From: Symbiodinium kawagutii
Taxonomy: Eukaryota; Sar; Dinophyceae; Suessiales; Symbiodiniaceae
DNA: 64,000 nucleotides
Assembly (NCBI GenBank): GCA_009767595.1
Contig: VSDK01021893.1
Location: 69,020 to 133,019 of the forward strand
Direction: 5' to 3'
Positions 12,183-23,282 of the stretch are shown here, in pieces (position 1 is the first letter of the stretch; the number at the start of each line of letters is the position of its first letter). Below the pieces are notes generated by a model. The model was not told where the DNA came from and did no database searches. It was given only the letters and a program-made list of their open reading frames with translations. The position numbers and the translations under genes were made by a program.

Positions 12183-13870
12183 AGCCATGATAACGCTGAG
12201 CAATAGCTAGTAATGGTTACTTTCTGATTAAGAATCATGATTAAATCTAGTTTCAGATAAAGTAAACATTCACAGACCTGAAAACCATGTCTCCGCGTGA
12301 GTGATTGTCAAGCACTGCATCGTGAAGAACCAGTTCCATCAATCAACTATCATCAGACATTGCCTCTGCGGCCAAAATTCTCAGTAGATGTGCAAGCTCA
12401 ACATATCCATAGAGATTATCTGTTTGGTGGTTTCGACCCCCAACCAATTGTTAATCATTCCTAGTGAAAATCAAAAATGTCAATCAAACCACCAACCAGT
12501 TATTGGAACTATCAATCGATTGGTGACACCAGGACGTCCAGTCCACTCCCGGTCGTCATCCTGCCATCAAAATGAATTTTGATTGCTTCAAAGTTGCGTG
12601 TGATCACTGTTCTGGTTGTTGCTAATACGCCATCCAAAATATTAGTAAATCAACAACCTTATCCTTTTCGTCCTAGCCACACGTGCTCAAACTCAACCAA
12701 CCATCCAAATTATTGGGGGGAAATCAAAGATGTTTAAAACCACCGTCCAAATCACTGCTCTAAATAGAACATCCTATTCTTTGCTCAAACAGTCCGGTCT
12801 TTGACACGTGAGCCAGAGTACAAACATGAGTGTTTCTCAAAACAGGGGTACCCCCGAATCAAGTAAGCCATTTATAGTAATATAATAAACCATCCATTTT
12901 GGGGGTTCCTAATTTTAAGAAACACCCACAAGTTCGCAACAAAAAATGCCTCGCATTGAGTGACTGGGTCTGAAACCATGGTCATTCTGGCGGCTCCGGT
13001 GTACGAAACTCCACATGTTGGAAGATTCCCCCGATGTTTGTGGTTTCGCATGATGGTTTCTCAAAATCGGGGACCCCCCAAATGGCTGGTTTATTAGCTA
13101 TAAATGGTTAACATGGGCTAACATGGGATGATTTGGGGGTACCTCGATTCTGAGACATGGGTCGAAAAGTCAAAAATGAGCTGCTCGCGGTTGGTCATGA
13201 CTCCCAACAACCGGCCCCAGCCGCACTTCAAACATCGCTGGGAGGAAGGTGGATGACTTTCCTGCTATGACAACAAGCGCCGTAGTACGAGTAGATTGGC
13301 ATGGCCAGTAGGAGTATCCAACACACCATCATTGGTAGCTAGACCAATTCTCATTGGTAGCCAGTACAGTAGTTGACTACTACAGCTACCAGCACTAGTC
13401 CAGTGGTGATCAGCTGTGAATGTGGCCAGACGATGGGAGATGGACAGCAGCAAAGGTGACTTTGACTAGGCTCAACATGTGTACACGCGGTTAAGATGTT
13501 CCAACTGGAGGTACACAAATGCTGACTGAGTCGCCCTTGGGTTCGACTCCAAATACCTGTTGGATAGTTCTGTTGATTGTCACTGCCTGGCTCTAATCAT
13601 CTAGCGGACTCCAGTTAGAGCATCCAAGGAATGCTACTGTCAACCCCGGATCAAGACCTGCATTCATACCCGCATATGTCCGTGCCCATGTCCATCTACC
13701 GCTAGTGTTGATGATCAGTTTGGGTTCTTAGCCATGAACTACTACCCAAACAACCCGTGGTGCTGTTATATTTACCTACAAACCTGGGTCATCGTATACA
13801 GAGTGGTACCCACCAGTTATAAGTTGGTTGAGATTCGCCATCTAACTAGCTAGTTGTATCTACCATTTGC

Positions 13871-14131
13871 CTAGCAGTGAATTACCCTAGCAACTTCGTT
13901 AAGGATTGGAGGTACCACTCTGTAGGTAAATAATGGTAAGCCTACGACAGCACCATGGAGAATGTGACATATTAGCCGACGATGATTCACCATCAAACCC
14001 CCTGAAAACGACGAAGCCAAGGCTTGACGTTTAACACCATCAACTGCTAACGTTGTTGGGTCTAGAACGTATCTGTGGCTATGCTGGCGTACCTCCCAAC
14101 GGTTGATGTGCTTTGACAGCAACGAAGTCAA
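13871..14131 (-). CDS. 86-codon open frame, minus strand
   Basis: A long minus frame with natural composition: SKHINRWEVRQHSHRYVLDP, GVKRQALASSFSGGLMVNHR, then ICHILHGAVVGLPLFTYRVV and PPILNEVARVIHC before TAG. The plus strand is broken by stops, unlike most islands here, which favours minus. Upstream it is open to a TGA just before 14145. No element copy overlaps it. Unrecognised product; may be an exon or a short gene. Confidence 0.4.
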   Translation of the reverse strand: MTSLLSKHINRWEVRQHSHRYVLDPTTLAVDGVKRQALASSFSGGLMVNHRRLICHILHGAVVGLPLFTYRVVPPILNEVARVIHC

Positions 14132-14448
14132 GGTTGAGATGTTTGGTGCTCATCGTGGATGTATGTATTTTGTGGGGATGTACCTTTTGTCAACCAATCT
14201 GGCTCTTCTTCTTGACTGCCATTGGTACGGACACTAAAAAAAATATCAAAACATATGAAACATATAAAGTAATAAGCAGCCTGCCTGAATCATCAAAATC
14301 GAAAGAACAATGCTTTCGCCCCAAAGATCAAGTCACGGGGAAGGCTGAGTACCAAACAGATTTAAGGCATATTTACCAGCATAAACCACTGGCACAAGAT
14401 GGATGAGGTCTTGTTGACATCCAACAAATCTGCACAAACTCGTGTGGT

Positions 14449-14649
14449 TGTTTCTCAAAACGAGGGTACCCCAAAATAATCGAAGATCAACCATTTATAG
14501 CAATAAACGAACCATTTCTGGGGTTACACTCTGGTGATCGAACATAGCAATGGATAATCCACCATTTGTAGATCACTTACCTATTGAAAATTGTGATTTT
14601 CCATTGCCATGTTAGATCACCAGAGGGTACCTATTTTGAAAAAAAAACA
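14449..14649. mobile_element. Family A element with a nested family C element
   Basis: An A copy starts at about 14449 (GGTTGTTTCTCAAAACGAGGG) and resumes after 14626 (GGTACCTATTTTGAAAAA). Between them, 14528-14625 is a C element with ends ACTCTGGTGATCGAACATAGC and ATGTTAGATCACCAGAG. Short GGT-AC words flank the insertion. This gives a relative age: the A copy was present before the C copy landed. Confidence 0.65.
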
Positions 14650-14805
14650 TGTGATTGAACCAAAATCAACCCAGTCCCGGTCAAGATTTTGGTCAAAGAC
14701 ACGGTCAAGTGTCCGAGCTTTTCTGGGCCGGTCATGCGAAAAAAGCGGATGTACGAAGAGGACCATCCCACGTTCGTGGTTGACACAAAAATTGACCATT
14801 GATCC
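14650..14805 (-). CDS. Exon-like island beside nested A/C elements
   Basis: A minus reading after CAACCATAG|G, starting SMVNFCVNHERGMVLFVH, then HDRPRKARTLDRVFDQNLDR and DWVDFGSIT before the family A end at 14640. The plus frame over the same bases is Arg/Ser/Lys-rich and looks like a shadow. Its 3' edge is next to an A element that is itself interrupted by a C element. Confidence 0.35.
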
Positions 14806-15002
14806 TATGGTTGATATATCCCTATTGTTGGGTGTTAAGCACTAGTATCAACCACACTATCATCCGGATTCTTGCCTCTGCTGGATGATAAAGGAAGCTT
14901 GCTACACCATCCATATCCACATTGTTGACTTCCACTAACCAGTTGATTGTGTCTATGTATTGATGATACATGATCCCAAAAAATCAGCTCGTATCATGAC
15001 TA

Positions 15003-15114
15003 GTAGCCATACAATTCGACATCAATCCTGCTCTGACTGGTGTACTTCTCGATCTGTTGATGATCTTCACTGTAGTTTTGGGCGGAGACACTTCATTCGT
15101 TTGGGAACATCACA
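15003..15114 (+). CDS. Exon-like island with CAG|GTAAGC donor (plus strand)
   Basis: After CATGACTAG. It reads AIQFDINPALTGVLLDLLMI then FTVVLGGDTSFVWEHH, ending at CACAG|GTAAGC, the strongest consensus donor on the plus strand. The Leu/Val-rich stretch could be a membrane helix. This conflicts with the minus polarity of the neighbouring island at 14.65-14.81 kb, so either gene direction changes here or one of the two is a chance frame. Confidence 0.33.
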
Positions 15115-15840
15115 GGTAAGCAAGAAAATGTTTGGTCCACGTTGGGCTCTTCACAAGTGGTCATGCCCATGCAGCAAACATCTAACAGTCGTTGGATCCC
15201 AGAAATTACCAGTGGATCACTAGCACATAAGTGTTGTTTGTGGAGATGTGTTACAAGAATAAAGTTGACCGTCTACCTGATTCCATTGACCACTGCTGAC
15301 CATTGATCACGCTTGGCCAGTCTGAGCCACTATCAACCATCATCAACTACTTGTACCCACCAGCCAACCAATATTAAGCGTCATTCAGCATGTTGAAATG
15401 TTGTCAAGCGTCCCGAATCATTGACCATCACTACTTTTGCTTGAAATCTGCTCTTGCACTCCGGGGTCAACACTCCGCAATTGACATGGCAAGCGGCACA
15501 GCGCGAACCGATCTCTTCTCCACACCCCAAGCTTTCATCCGATCTATCGATCTGTCCTCGGTGGTTTCTCAAGGTGTAGAGGTACCCGTAAATGATCTAC
15601 TACACACTAACCATCCATACTAATAAACCATTCTGTTGATCTTGGGGATCCCCTATTTTGAGAAACCCTCAAACCTGGAAATAGCTCAACTGGGCCTCGT
15701 ACTGAGACCCCAAACAACCCCTCGTGTAGTGGGCACTACGTCAAGTAAGGAGCTGTTCACTATGGTTGGGGGCGATACAAAATGACCGGTCTTCAGTCAA
15801 TCCAGAATCCCAAGAAGCAGCCTGAACTAGGTTTTACATT

Positions 15841-16207
15841 TCATGACTTTGAGCGTTGACAAAAAACTTTCTCAACTCCATGCAACTCATTGGTTTTTGT
15901 TCCCAGTGCATGGATGAGAATACGCCATGTGAAGGTGCATCTAATAATGAACACCAACCAACTGGGTGATACTTTGCAGCTGGCGATGCAAACATCTAAA
16001 AACATCCCGCCAGAGTGGAGATCGGACAGTTCCACGCCAGTTGTGCCAGGCCTTTTTTCGCGATTTTTTTTTAAAGGACCTGATTGTCCGAGAGGATTTC
16101 GTGGTGAAACCGTTGCCGCGTTCTGGGCAGGGACTTTTGCCGAACTGGCCGACCTTGACAGCCCTTCAAGAGAGTTTTCCATAGCTGCTAATCCGACTCA
16201 TGGGTGA
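15841..16207. CDS. Open island with long frames on both strands
   Basis: A 105-codon plus frame (15890-16207; NTNQLGDTLQLAMQTSKN, then GETVAAFWAGTFAELADLD) and a 113-codon minus frame (16182-15841; MENSLEGLSRSASSAKVPAQ, then TGVELSDLHSGGMFLDVCIA) cover the same bases. Base composition does not separate them. The plus frame ends in TGA and could be a small complete gene or terminal exon. No homology recognised. Confidence 0.3.
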
Positions 16208-16531
16208 TGCTTGGGGTAGAACTCTCTACAGAGCGGTACCCCCTGGTAACGAAGTGGGCTTGTAAAGAGAGTAACTACTAGTTATGGTAGATATATCTAA
16301 CTGAGGAGTAGAATTCCCTATGAGAATCAACCCAGGTTCCAGTCGTGAATGCTCATCTTGGTTGATCTTGGGACCATGTCAACAGCTCCCACTGAACATC
16401 TGCTCCAGACCCTCAAGCATCAACGCGGCTGCCGCCGGCTAGCCAGAAAGTGGTTGAATCGTGTTCATCCCCACCGGTGACCAGACAGTCGAAGCATTTG
16501 GCCATATCATGATTAATGCTTTATCATGATA

Positions 16532-16585
16532 GACCGCTTTATCATGGTCCCACTGGACCCATAGTTTGACCATGACAAAGCGGTC
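16532..16585. other. 18-bp hairpin
   Basis: GACCGCTTTATCATGGTC (16532-16549) and its inverted copy GACCATGACAAAGCGGTC (16568-16585) differ by one base pair and enclose 18 bp. It may be a very small foldback element or a regulatory stem. No adjacent exon is clear. Confidence 0.8.
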
Positions 16586-16942
16586 AATCACGGCTGTACA
16601 ACTTAGAACCTTCCATGATGCGCCGTTAACCATCGTATAATCACTGGCTTACAACTGCTCCTTCAGCAAAACCCGCGGTTGCCAGGGGAGACCCATGAAC
16701 ATCACCCTGAGTATTGCCGGTATGTGTTGCAGATTCGTCCAGTTAGCCATGGCGCACCTCCAAGTCACTGGTGCTTTCCCTATGAGCAATGGCTATTGTT
16801 CGAATGCTAGTAGGTACCACCATTCTTGGACAAACTCATATGTGCGGCTTAGAGTTGTGGAGTTCACATTGCTGTCTGTGATAAAGAGTATCGTTGCAAA
16901 TGTCCTTCGATATCCATGGTTGATGTCTGTTATTTCTGCTGC

Positions 16943-17047
16943 CCTATGCTTCCAGTTACCATTGTTGCAGGTACCCAAGCCTAACATTAAATAACAATGG
17001 TATAAACCAGCTGGTTACCTACCGTTGGCTGGTGACTGGAAGCATAG
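16943..17047. mobile_element. Family G inverted-repeat element
   Basis: Ends CCTATGCTTCCAGTTACCAT and TGACTGGAAGCATAGG. Further copies lie at 8745-8843 and about 24519-24735; the latter is longer and may contain an insertion. A second right end (AGCTGGAAGCATAGGCTTGGG) follows at about 17076, with the 20-bp AAGCATAGGCTTGGGAGCTA duplicated. Confidence 0.6.
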
Positions 17048-19516
17048 GCTTGGGAGCTATATTCCAATGTTACCAGCTGGAAGCATAGGCTTGGGAGCTA
17101 TATCCCAGTTGGTTGGTTCCCAATGTTGATTGGCAGCTACATCTGTGACAAACTGCAGGGCTGACCCTCGCGCCAAACTCATCCAGAGGCGACCTCAATC
17201 CTCAGCAAGACGTCGCACGGGATGCGATGCCCGTCATGGCACGTCCAGGCAGGGAGATGAGGGAAAATCGTTAATCCATCGGGTTTCAGAAACCAAGCAA
17301 TGTATATATAAATATACCAGTTGATCGCTAAGCAATATATACATACCAAATATACCAGATGGTTTCTTAGCAATATATAGAAACCATCCAGTTTGATCTC
17401 ATCTGTATCTTTATATGTATATATATATATATACATATATTTGCTTCGCAATCAACTGGTATATACAAATGAGACTATCAGTTTTATCCTGAAGAAGCCA
17501 CCCATACTTGATCGGTTTGAAAATCAGCTTTATTCTTGAGAGTCAAGTTGAGAACATTTACTGGTCCTGGCTCCCGGAATTACATACAGAAAGCAACACA
17601 AATACAACCGATATTTCTTTGAACCGAAAAAATCACCAATCGCTGGTTTCTGGAAGATAAACATAAACGTGATCTTGTGGAAACCAACTGGAGGCAACAC
17701 CAAGTATCGAGAAACAAGGGTTGGAAATCAAGAAATCTAAGTGGAGGCAGCACCTTGTACCTCCAAAATGCCTCCTTTTCATGTCAGAAAATCCTGGGAA
17801 AAAAACCGGACCCTGGTAACCACTTGAAGAATCTCCAAGAACTCAGAAGTAATGCTGCTCAACTGCAGCGAGCAACCAACAGCAACCATCTCGAGTGGGG
17901 ACATCTGCTTAGTCCTTGTAACCCATCTGTGAAGTAGATAATCATTCACAGGTACGCTTGAAAGTAAGAAATACCTGAAACCACCGACCAGATATAGACA
18001 TACATCTTCAGTAGACCACCTATACCAGGGAACTATCCATACAAACTCTCCAAAACTGTATCTCCCTACCGGGAAAAACACATATAGCTTAGGTCCCCTG
18101 TTATTGCTGGTGACTACCCCCCAGCTCAGGGAAATTCAACATTAGTGGTTTACAAAATAGGAGTGCCTCCCCAGATCATCCATGTTTAACCAGTAACCAA
18201 CCATATTTGGGGTTTCCCTATGTTGAGAAACCACCATCTCAATTAGACACAGGATTAGATCCTAGTTAACCACGGTTAAGCAACCATCGGGCTTACAGTG
18301 TCCACATGCCAACCATCGACTGCTTGTAGCAGGCCTTGATTGCCTTGATGAAGCCTTGCAGGAGCCAAAGTAAGCTTTCTCAAAATTGGGAACGCCTTCA
18401 AATGGTTGGTTCCTCACTACAAATGGCTTTGAATGTAGGTGTATGAAGGTTTATTACTAAATTAATTACCCTAAATGGTTGGTTGGTTTGCGAATGTCCA
18501 TTACCAAAAATGAATGTTCACACATCTTTTGGGGGGGGTTTCTTAAAATTGGGAACCCCAAAAATTGACGGTTTATCATTCAAAATGGTTAAGAAGAATG
18601 ATTTGGGGGTATCCCCAGCTATTCAGAAACATCCTTACATGATCATGATGATTTAGGGGAAGCAGCCAAGAACTTCGGGCAGTGACAATTTGTGGGTGCT
18701 TGTTTCCCCCTAGGGTTGTGCTGATTCCTTACCCATAAAAGCCATCTTTGGAGCTGGTGAATAGTTTGTCGCTGGCCGTTGATTGATTCACTGCGATTGG
18801 CAATGGTTAAGGCTGAGTTTGAACGGTTAACGATGGTGAACTATAATCATTAACGATGGTTTTGCGGCTTTGCGTGTGATTGCGGTCTTTGTCTCCGCGC
18901 TGTATGAAGCCGGCAATTGCGTGCTTCAATTAACGATGGTTAATCATAATGATACATCATAGTTAATTAAGTATGATTGCATAATTAATCATGATACATC
19001 ATAGTTAACTGCAGTTCAGCAATTGATGATAGTTCACTTGCTCGTGGTAGTATGTGCATCCCAGTCTTTGATCAAACACCTCCACGGTGAGACCTTCCCA
19101 GAGCCACCTTCTGCGGTGCCGCCACCACTTCAATGGATTCCAACAGCCTCAGAGGCTGACCGAAGCCAAAATGTTCGGGGTAATGAGGCCATGGATCAAT
19201 ATTAACCATCAATAACGGGGGTAAATAACCAACAAAACTATAGGGAAAACAATGGTTTATGATAGGGGAACCAGGGGTACAGGGTTTTGACCCATATCCA
19301 TGATTGGTTGATATTTCTATAACTACAAACTAAAGATTGGTATGTAATTTACAAGAAATCCTAATAGACCAATGATGATGCTTAATGATGACGGTCAAGA
19401 ATCATGGCCCATCGTCAATGATAGTCAATCGTCAATGATGAAGCAATGTCATCTATGTATATATATATATGGTTGGTGGTTTCAACCCCTATGAAGAATA
19501 TTAGTCAACCAACCAA

Positions 19517-20115
19517 CGCTCCGGGCGGGTGTTACGACGCGCCCCGAAGAACGCTGACACTTCATGGCGTGTCTTTTGCTCAGGTCCAGAGCCACCCGTT
19601 GTCTTTCTGAATGTCTAGGAACGACTTTGGGTCCGCTCCCAGACAGCCACATCTGTGTACACACACACACACACAACGCAAAGCCAGGAGAAGGTTTTTG
19701 AGTCCCGGCTTAGACGAAGTGTACCGGACATGCAGCAAGTCCATGTGCATCGTGGCTGGGTGGTTTCGGCCCAGCAAATTGATACGGCGACGTGACGTAG
19801 CATCCACTTCATGACGCAAGTTGCACCGTACGTTGACATGCCCCACCCACCCCCAAACCCCTGACGTGACATAGCATCCACTTCATGACGCAAGTTGCAC
19901 CGTACGTTAACATGCCCCACCCACCCCCAACCCCTGACGTGACGTGGCATCCACTTCATGACGCAAGTTGCACTGTACGTTAACATGCCCCACCCACCCC
20001 CAACCCCTGCCCATGTGTACGAAACCCTACGCAGAGTGTGTCAAAATGCACATGAACGCGCCGTGACAAGCAGTAAAATGCAATCTCGGACGCGTCGCAA
20101 CACCCGCCCGGAGCC
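19517..20115. mobile_element. 599-bp Mutator-like non-autonomous element
   Basis: Terminal inverted repeats of about 27 bp (GCTCCGGGCGGGTGTT, then A/G, CGACGCG) with two mismatches, flanked by a perfect 9-bp target duplication. The 9-bp duplication is the hallmark of Mutator (MULE) elements. The interior is GC-rich relative to its surroundings, has an AC-dinucleotide run (19661-19674) and three tandem 73-74 bp units. No transposase frame was seen; open frames in the interior follow the tandem units and are unlikely to be genes. Confidence 0.8.
19789..20008. repeat. Three tandem 73-74 bp units inside the Mutator-like element
   Basis: Units start at 19789, 19863 and 19936, each beginning GACGTGAC and ending CCACCCACCCCCAACCCCT. 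They differ at only a few positions. A subterminal tandem array inside a MULE could be transposase binding sites or an amplified internal segment. Confidence 0.9.
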
Positions 20116-21976
20116 ACCAACCAATTGTGAATCATAAGTAAGGAGAAAAAAAAATGCCAATCAAACCACCAACCAGATGTATCCTTGATTAGCCACTAGT
20201 AATCACGAGTGCAACATATCGACAACGTCAAACAACCAGCTGGGTTCGCGTTTTGGATACCACCTGGAGATATGCATCAATGATCCAGTGCTTGCAACCT
20301 ATCTGCACCGCGAAAGCCCACAGTATTCCCTATGGGAAGCACACCATTTAAGATCGACAGATGGTGGTGGTATATCCAAATGATCATCTATACAATTGTT
20401 TTTCACCCGAAAAAAAAAAAGCACTTAGGATTATCTTCCATAATTTTCTGTAGTTTTATCTAACCAATATTTTTGTTCTCTTGGATCTTCCCCTGTTGAG
20501 CCCAGCATCAGCCCTTCCTAACCATGGTCGAAGGTGGGGCGTCCCCTAGTGCAATGGTCTGGGGGTTGGTCAAATGCTTAAGAACAAGAACCATCCCCGA
20601 GCCAAGTATTGCTTCAGGTCGATCAGGGTTCTGAACATTTTGCTTTTTGAAGTTGAATGGAGAAACAATGATTAGGGAAACATTTTAATGATATTTCGCT
20701 GGAGAAACAATGCTATCATTGGTGTTCTGAACATTTTGCCGGAGAAACAAAATATGGCTGTGGGTCAAAACCCTGTACCCCTTGTTCCCCTGTTATTAAC
20801 CATTGTTTCCCTATTATGGTTGGTGGAATCCCCCATTAGTTGGTTGATTAATATTGACCCATAGCCATATCAAAGAAAAGGAAACACCAATGGATAGCTA
20901 CCATTTTGGCACTCCGGGCAGCTCCTTGCTCCCCCTTGAAAGGGCTATAAGGTCTACTGCTGGCTCCGAATCGCTCCCTCCCAACCACCAGCCAAATGAA
21001 GTCATCAAATGTAGTGAGATTCATTAGAGCAACTGGACAATCATGCACCACCAGAAAGTCGTGCTGAAGTCGTGGTGGAGTTTAACTCACTCATGGAGCC
21101 GATTTTCCACACAGATGAGCCCAGGTGGTGTAGCCAAAATTTGCTGGCAAACTGCTGTTTCCTCACACGAAAATGATGCTGGAAGTCAAACTACCATTCT
21201 TAAAATTATGATCTCCTTGGTGGAGTAGTGTATTGGCAATCTCACCAAACTTTAAAATCATCTTGGAGTTGATAATGGATCTTGGTGGATCCCAATGGAT
21301 GGTTCCAAAATCATTCGGATAACATGACCGCCATCTGACCCCATCAACCACTGATTGTTGTTGGTTCCTATCCTGGTCCGTGCTGAACTATTCCTTCACA
21401 TGGGGTCATCCCATGTTCACAATGCTGATTTTGCAGTCAAACATCATCCCTATTGGCTATTCAGTCAATAACCAATGACTGCGGTCAACACATCACCAAT
21501 GATCATGGTTGAAACTACTTACCATTAATGATGTTTATTGGGGATGGCCATGAATCATCATTCAGCACTAATTTTCACCCCGGATTAATGAACCCCTGGT
21601 TGATCAATAGGGTATCAAAAAGCCAACTGGTTTTCAATTAAAATGGTAACCCCCTCGATGAATCAACCAGGCGTTTATTAATCCTGGGTGAAACCATGAT
21701 GAAGCAATCATGTGCAATCATCGAGTTACCAGCATAAACTCACCATAACCTGCCTGGGGTGAACATTAGTTGGGGATCATGGACCAGCACTCACCCAAGC
21801 CATTACATCATCAACTCATCAAGGGTTTAACCAAGGATTTAACTATTAAGCTAATCATCAACTCATGACATCATCAACCATTAAGCTATTAAATCATCAT
21901 TAACCATTTTTTCAATTATGGTTAATGATGGTTATTAATTAATTAACCATAATAACCAATCAGTTTTGTTGGTTAT

Positions 21977-22210
21977 TCACCCCCATTCGTTGCTCAACTG
22001 CGAGCGACCCATGGCCTCATCAACCCGCCGTTCCGCTGCGCTCCCCGACGCTGAGCAAACGCGGTCCACATCCTGGCGCGAGGCGCATCTCGTTCGGATC
22101 TCGGATGTCCAGGAGCCCGGGGATGGCCGGGGAACATCAACCGCCCTGGCGGGGAACACATGACACATGGCGAGCTGGGTCAAGGCTGTAACCCACCAAC
22201 CAATGGTCAA
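21977..22210 (-). CDS. GC-rich open island, strand uncertain
   Basis: About 190 bp of GC-rich sequence open in two minus frames (one with SAAERRVDEAMGRSQLSNEW, one with GLLDIRDPNEMRLAPG) and in a plus frame (TRRSAALPDAEQTRSTSWRE then AHLVRISDVQEPGDGRG, 22011-22163). A family B terminus (ATGGCGAGCTGGGTCAA) follows on the plus side, and a 28-bp direct duplication (GGTCAAGGCTGTAACCCACC...) lies at 22178-22231. Probably one exon, direction undecided. Confidence 0.3.
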   Translation of the reverse strand: MTIGWWVTALTQLAMCHVFPARAVDVPRPSPGSWTSEIRTRCASRQDVDRVCSASGSAAERRVDEAMGRSQLSNEWG

Positions 22211-22239
22211 GGCTGTAACCCACCAACCAATGGTTTGGT

Positions 22240-23243
22240 ATTTTCTTTTAGCTCATGAATGGTTGAAAACAGGGAAACATCACGGGAAACCGTGAATTTC
22301 TAGAGGTTAACTAACAATAATCAATGGTTCAACTAGCTGATTAATGGGTGATCGTAGGGGATAAGTTCACCAACAATAGTAGGGGATATACCAGCTATAC
22401 ATGGCGAGCTGGGTCAATCTTAACCAACAAGACTATGGGGGATGATAAGCAACAATAATAGTGGGAAAATAACGGTTAGTAATCGTTTCTTAATGGTTTT
22501 ATATGGTTTTATGATGGAGTATAATGATTAATAATAGGGGATGATAGTGGTCAATAGGGGATAACCAACAATGACAATGACTAAACAAGTATAGTATGAT
22601 GGTTTCTTAAAATAGGGGTACCCAAAAAATTGATGTGTTATTTTGATAAATGATTAGCATTGAGTGGACGGCCCACGTCGTCAACATACAAGTATGTCAA
22701 CATGAAAAGCCCCATGGTTGCACAATAATCCCATGTTCCACTTATGTGGCTGCTAATTTGTTCGTGGTCTTGGTGTTGCATTTGGTTTTCTATTGATAAC
22801 TGCAAAGGCTCGCGGCTATCTACAAATCAGGCACTTGCCACCAGCATCCTTTCCAATCAACATGTTTCATTGCTGTTGGCACCTGTTCCAAAGGGTGGAC
22901 AGTGGTAAACTGCGAATGGGACCGCTTTTGCTCCCCTCTGCCTGGTTAGGTTGGAGTAACCATGCAAAGCAGCCTGCTAGCATCGTCTCTACACTTATTC
23001 CATGTACACAATTGTGGTCATTGGAAGGTCATGACTGGGATTCCCCTGATATTCCCGGTCAACGTGTTGTAGATCCTTTTCCACATCTTTGAAAGATCAA
23101 AAGAGAAGCGTGGAGTACAAAAAGAGTATTCGCATCTCAGACACACCCCTAAACCCGACAAGTATAGCTAGCCAAAATCATCGAGCAAACTGACTGTTCA
23201 GTGGCATCTCATTCTTCATCTCCCCTTATTTCTCTATATATTT

Positions 23244-23282
<39 letters not shown>

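Larger units (their letters stand above)
19470..20175. mobile_element. Family D copy split by a Mutator-like insertion
   Basis: The left part of a D element (19470-19516) and its right part (20116-20175, ending AAACCACCAACCAG) are separated by 599 bp. The D target sequence ACCAACCAA is present on both sides (19508-19516 and 20116-20124). Removing the insert and one duplicate restores a normal D element, giving direct evidence of the insertion order. Confidence 0.85.
16210..21960. other. Repeat-filled stretch without convincing genes
   Basis: Contains family G, A, B, D, F and H copies, the Mutator-like insert, the 16532 hairpin and TA-rich tracts. Open frames at 16695-16994 plus and 17779-18081 minus are moderately long but have neither consistent splice edges nor a clear coding composition. 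Confidence 0.55.

Noticed and set aside
17179..17451. Tyr/Ile-rich minus frame
   Set aside because: Mostly translation of a TA-rich microsatellite.
19580..19986. 123- and 88-codon minus frames
   Set aside because: They lie within the Mutator-like element and are generated by its three tandem 73-bp units; the repeated HVRGWGW-type motif follows the repeat period.
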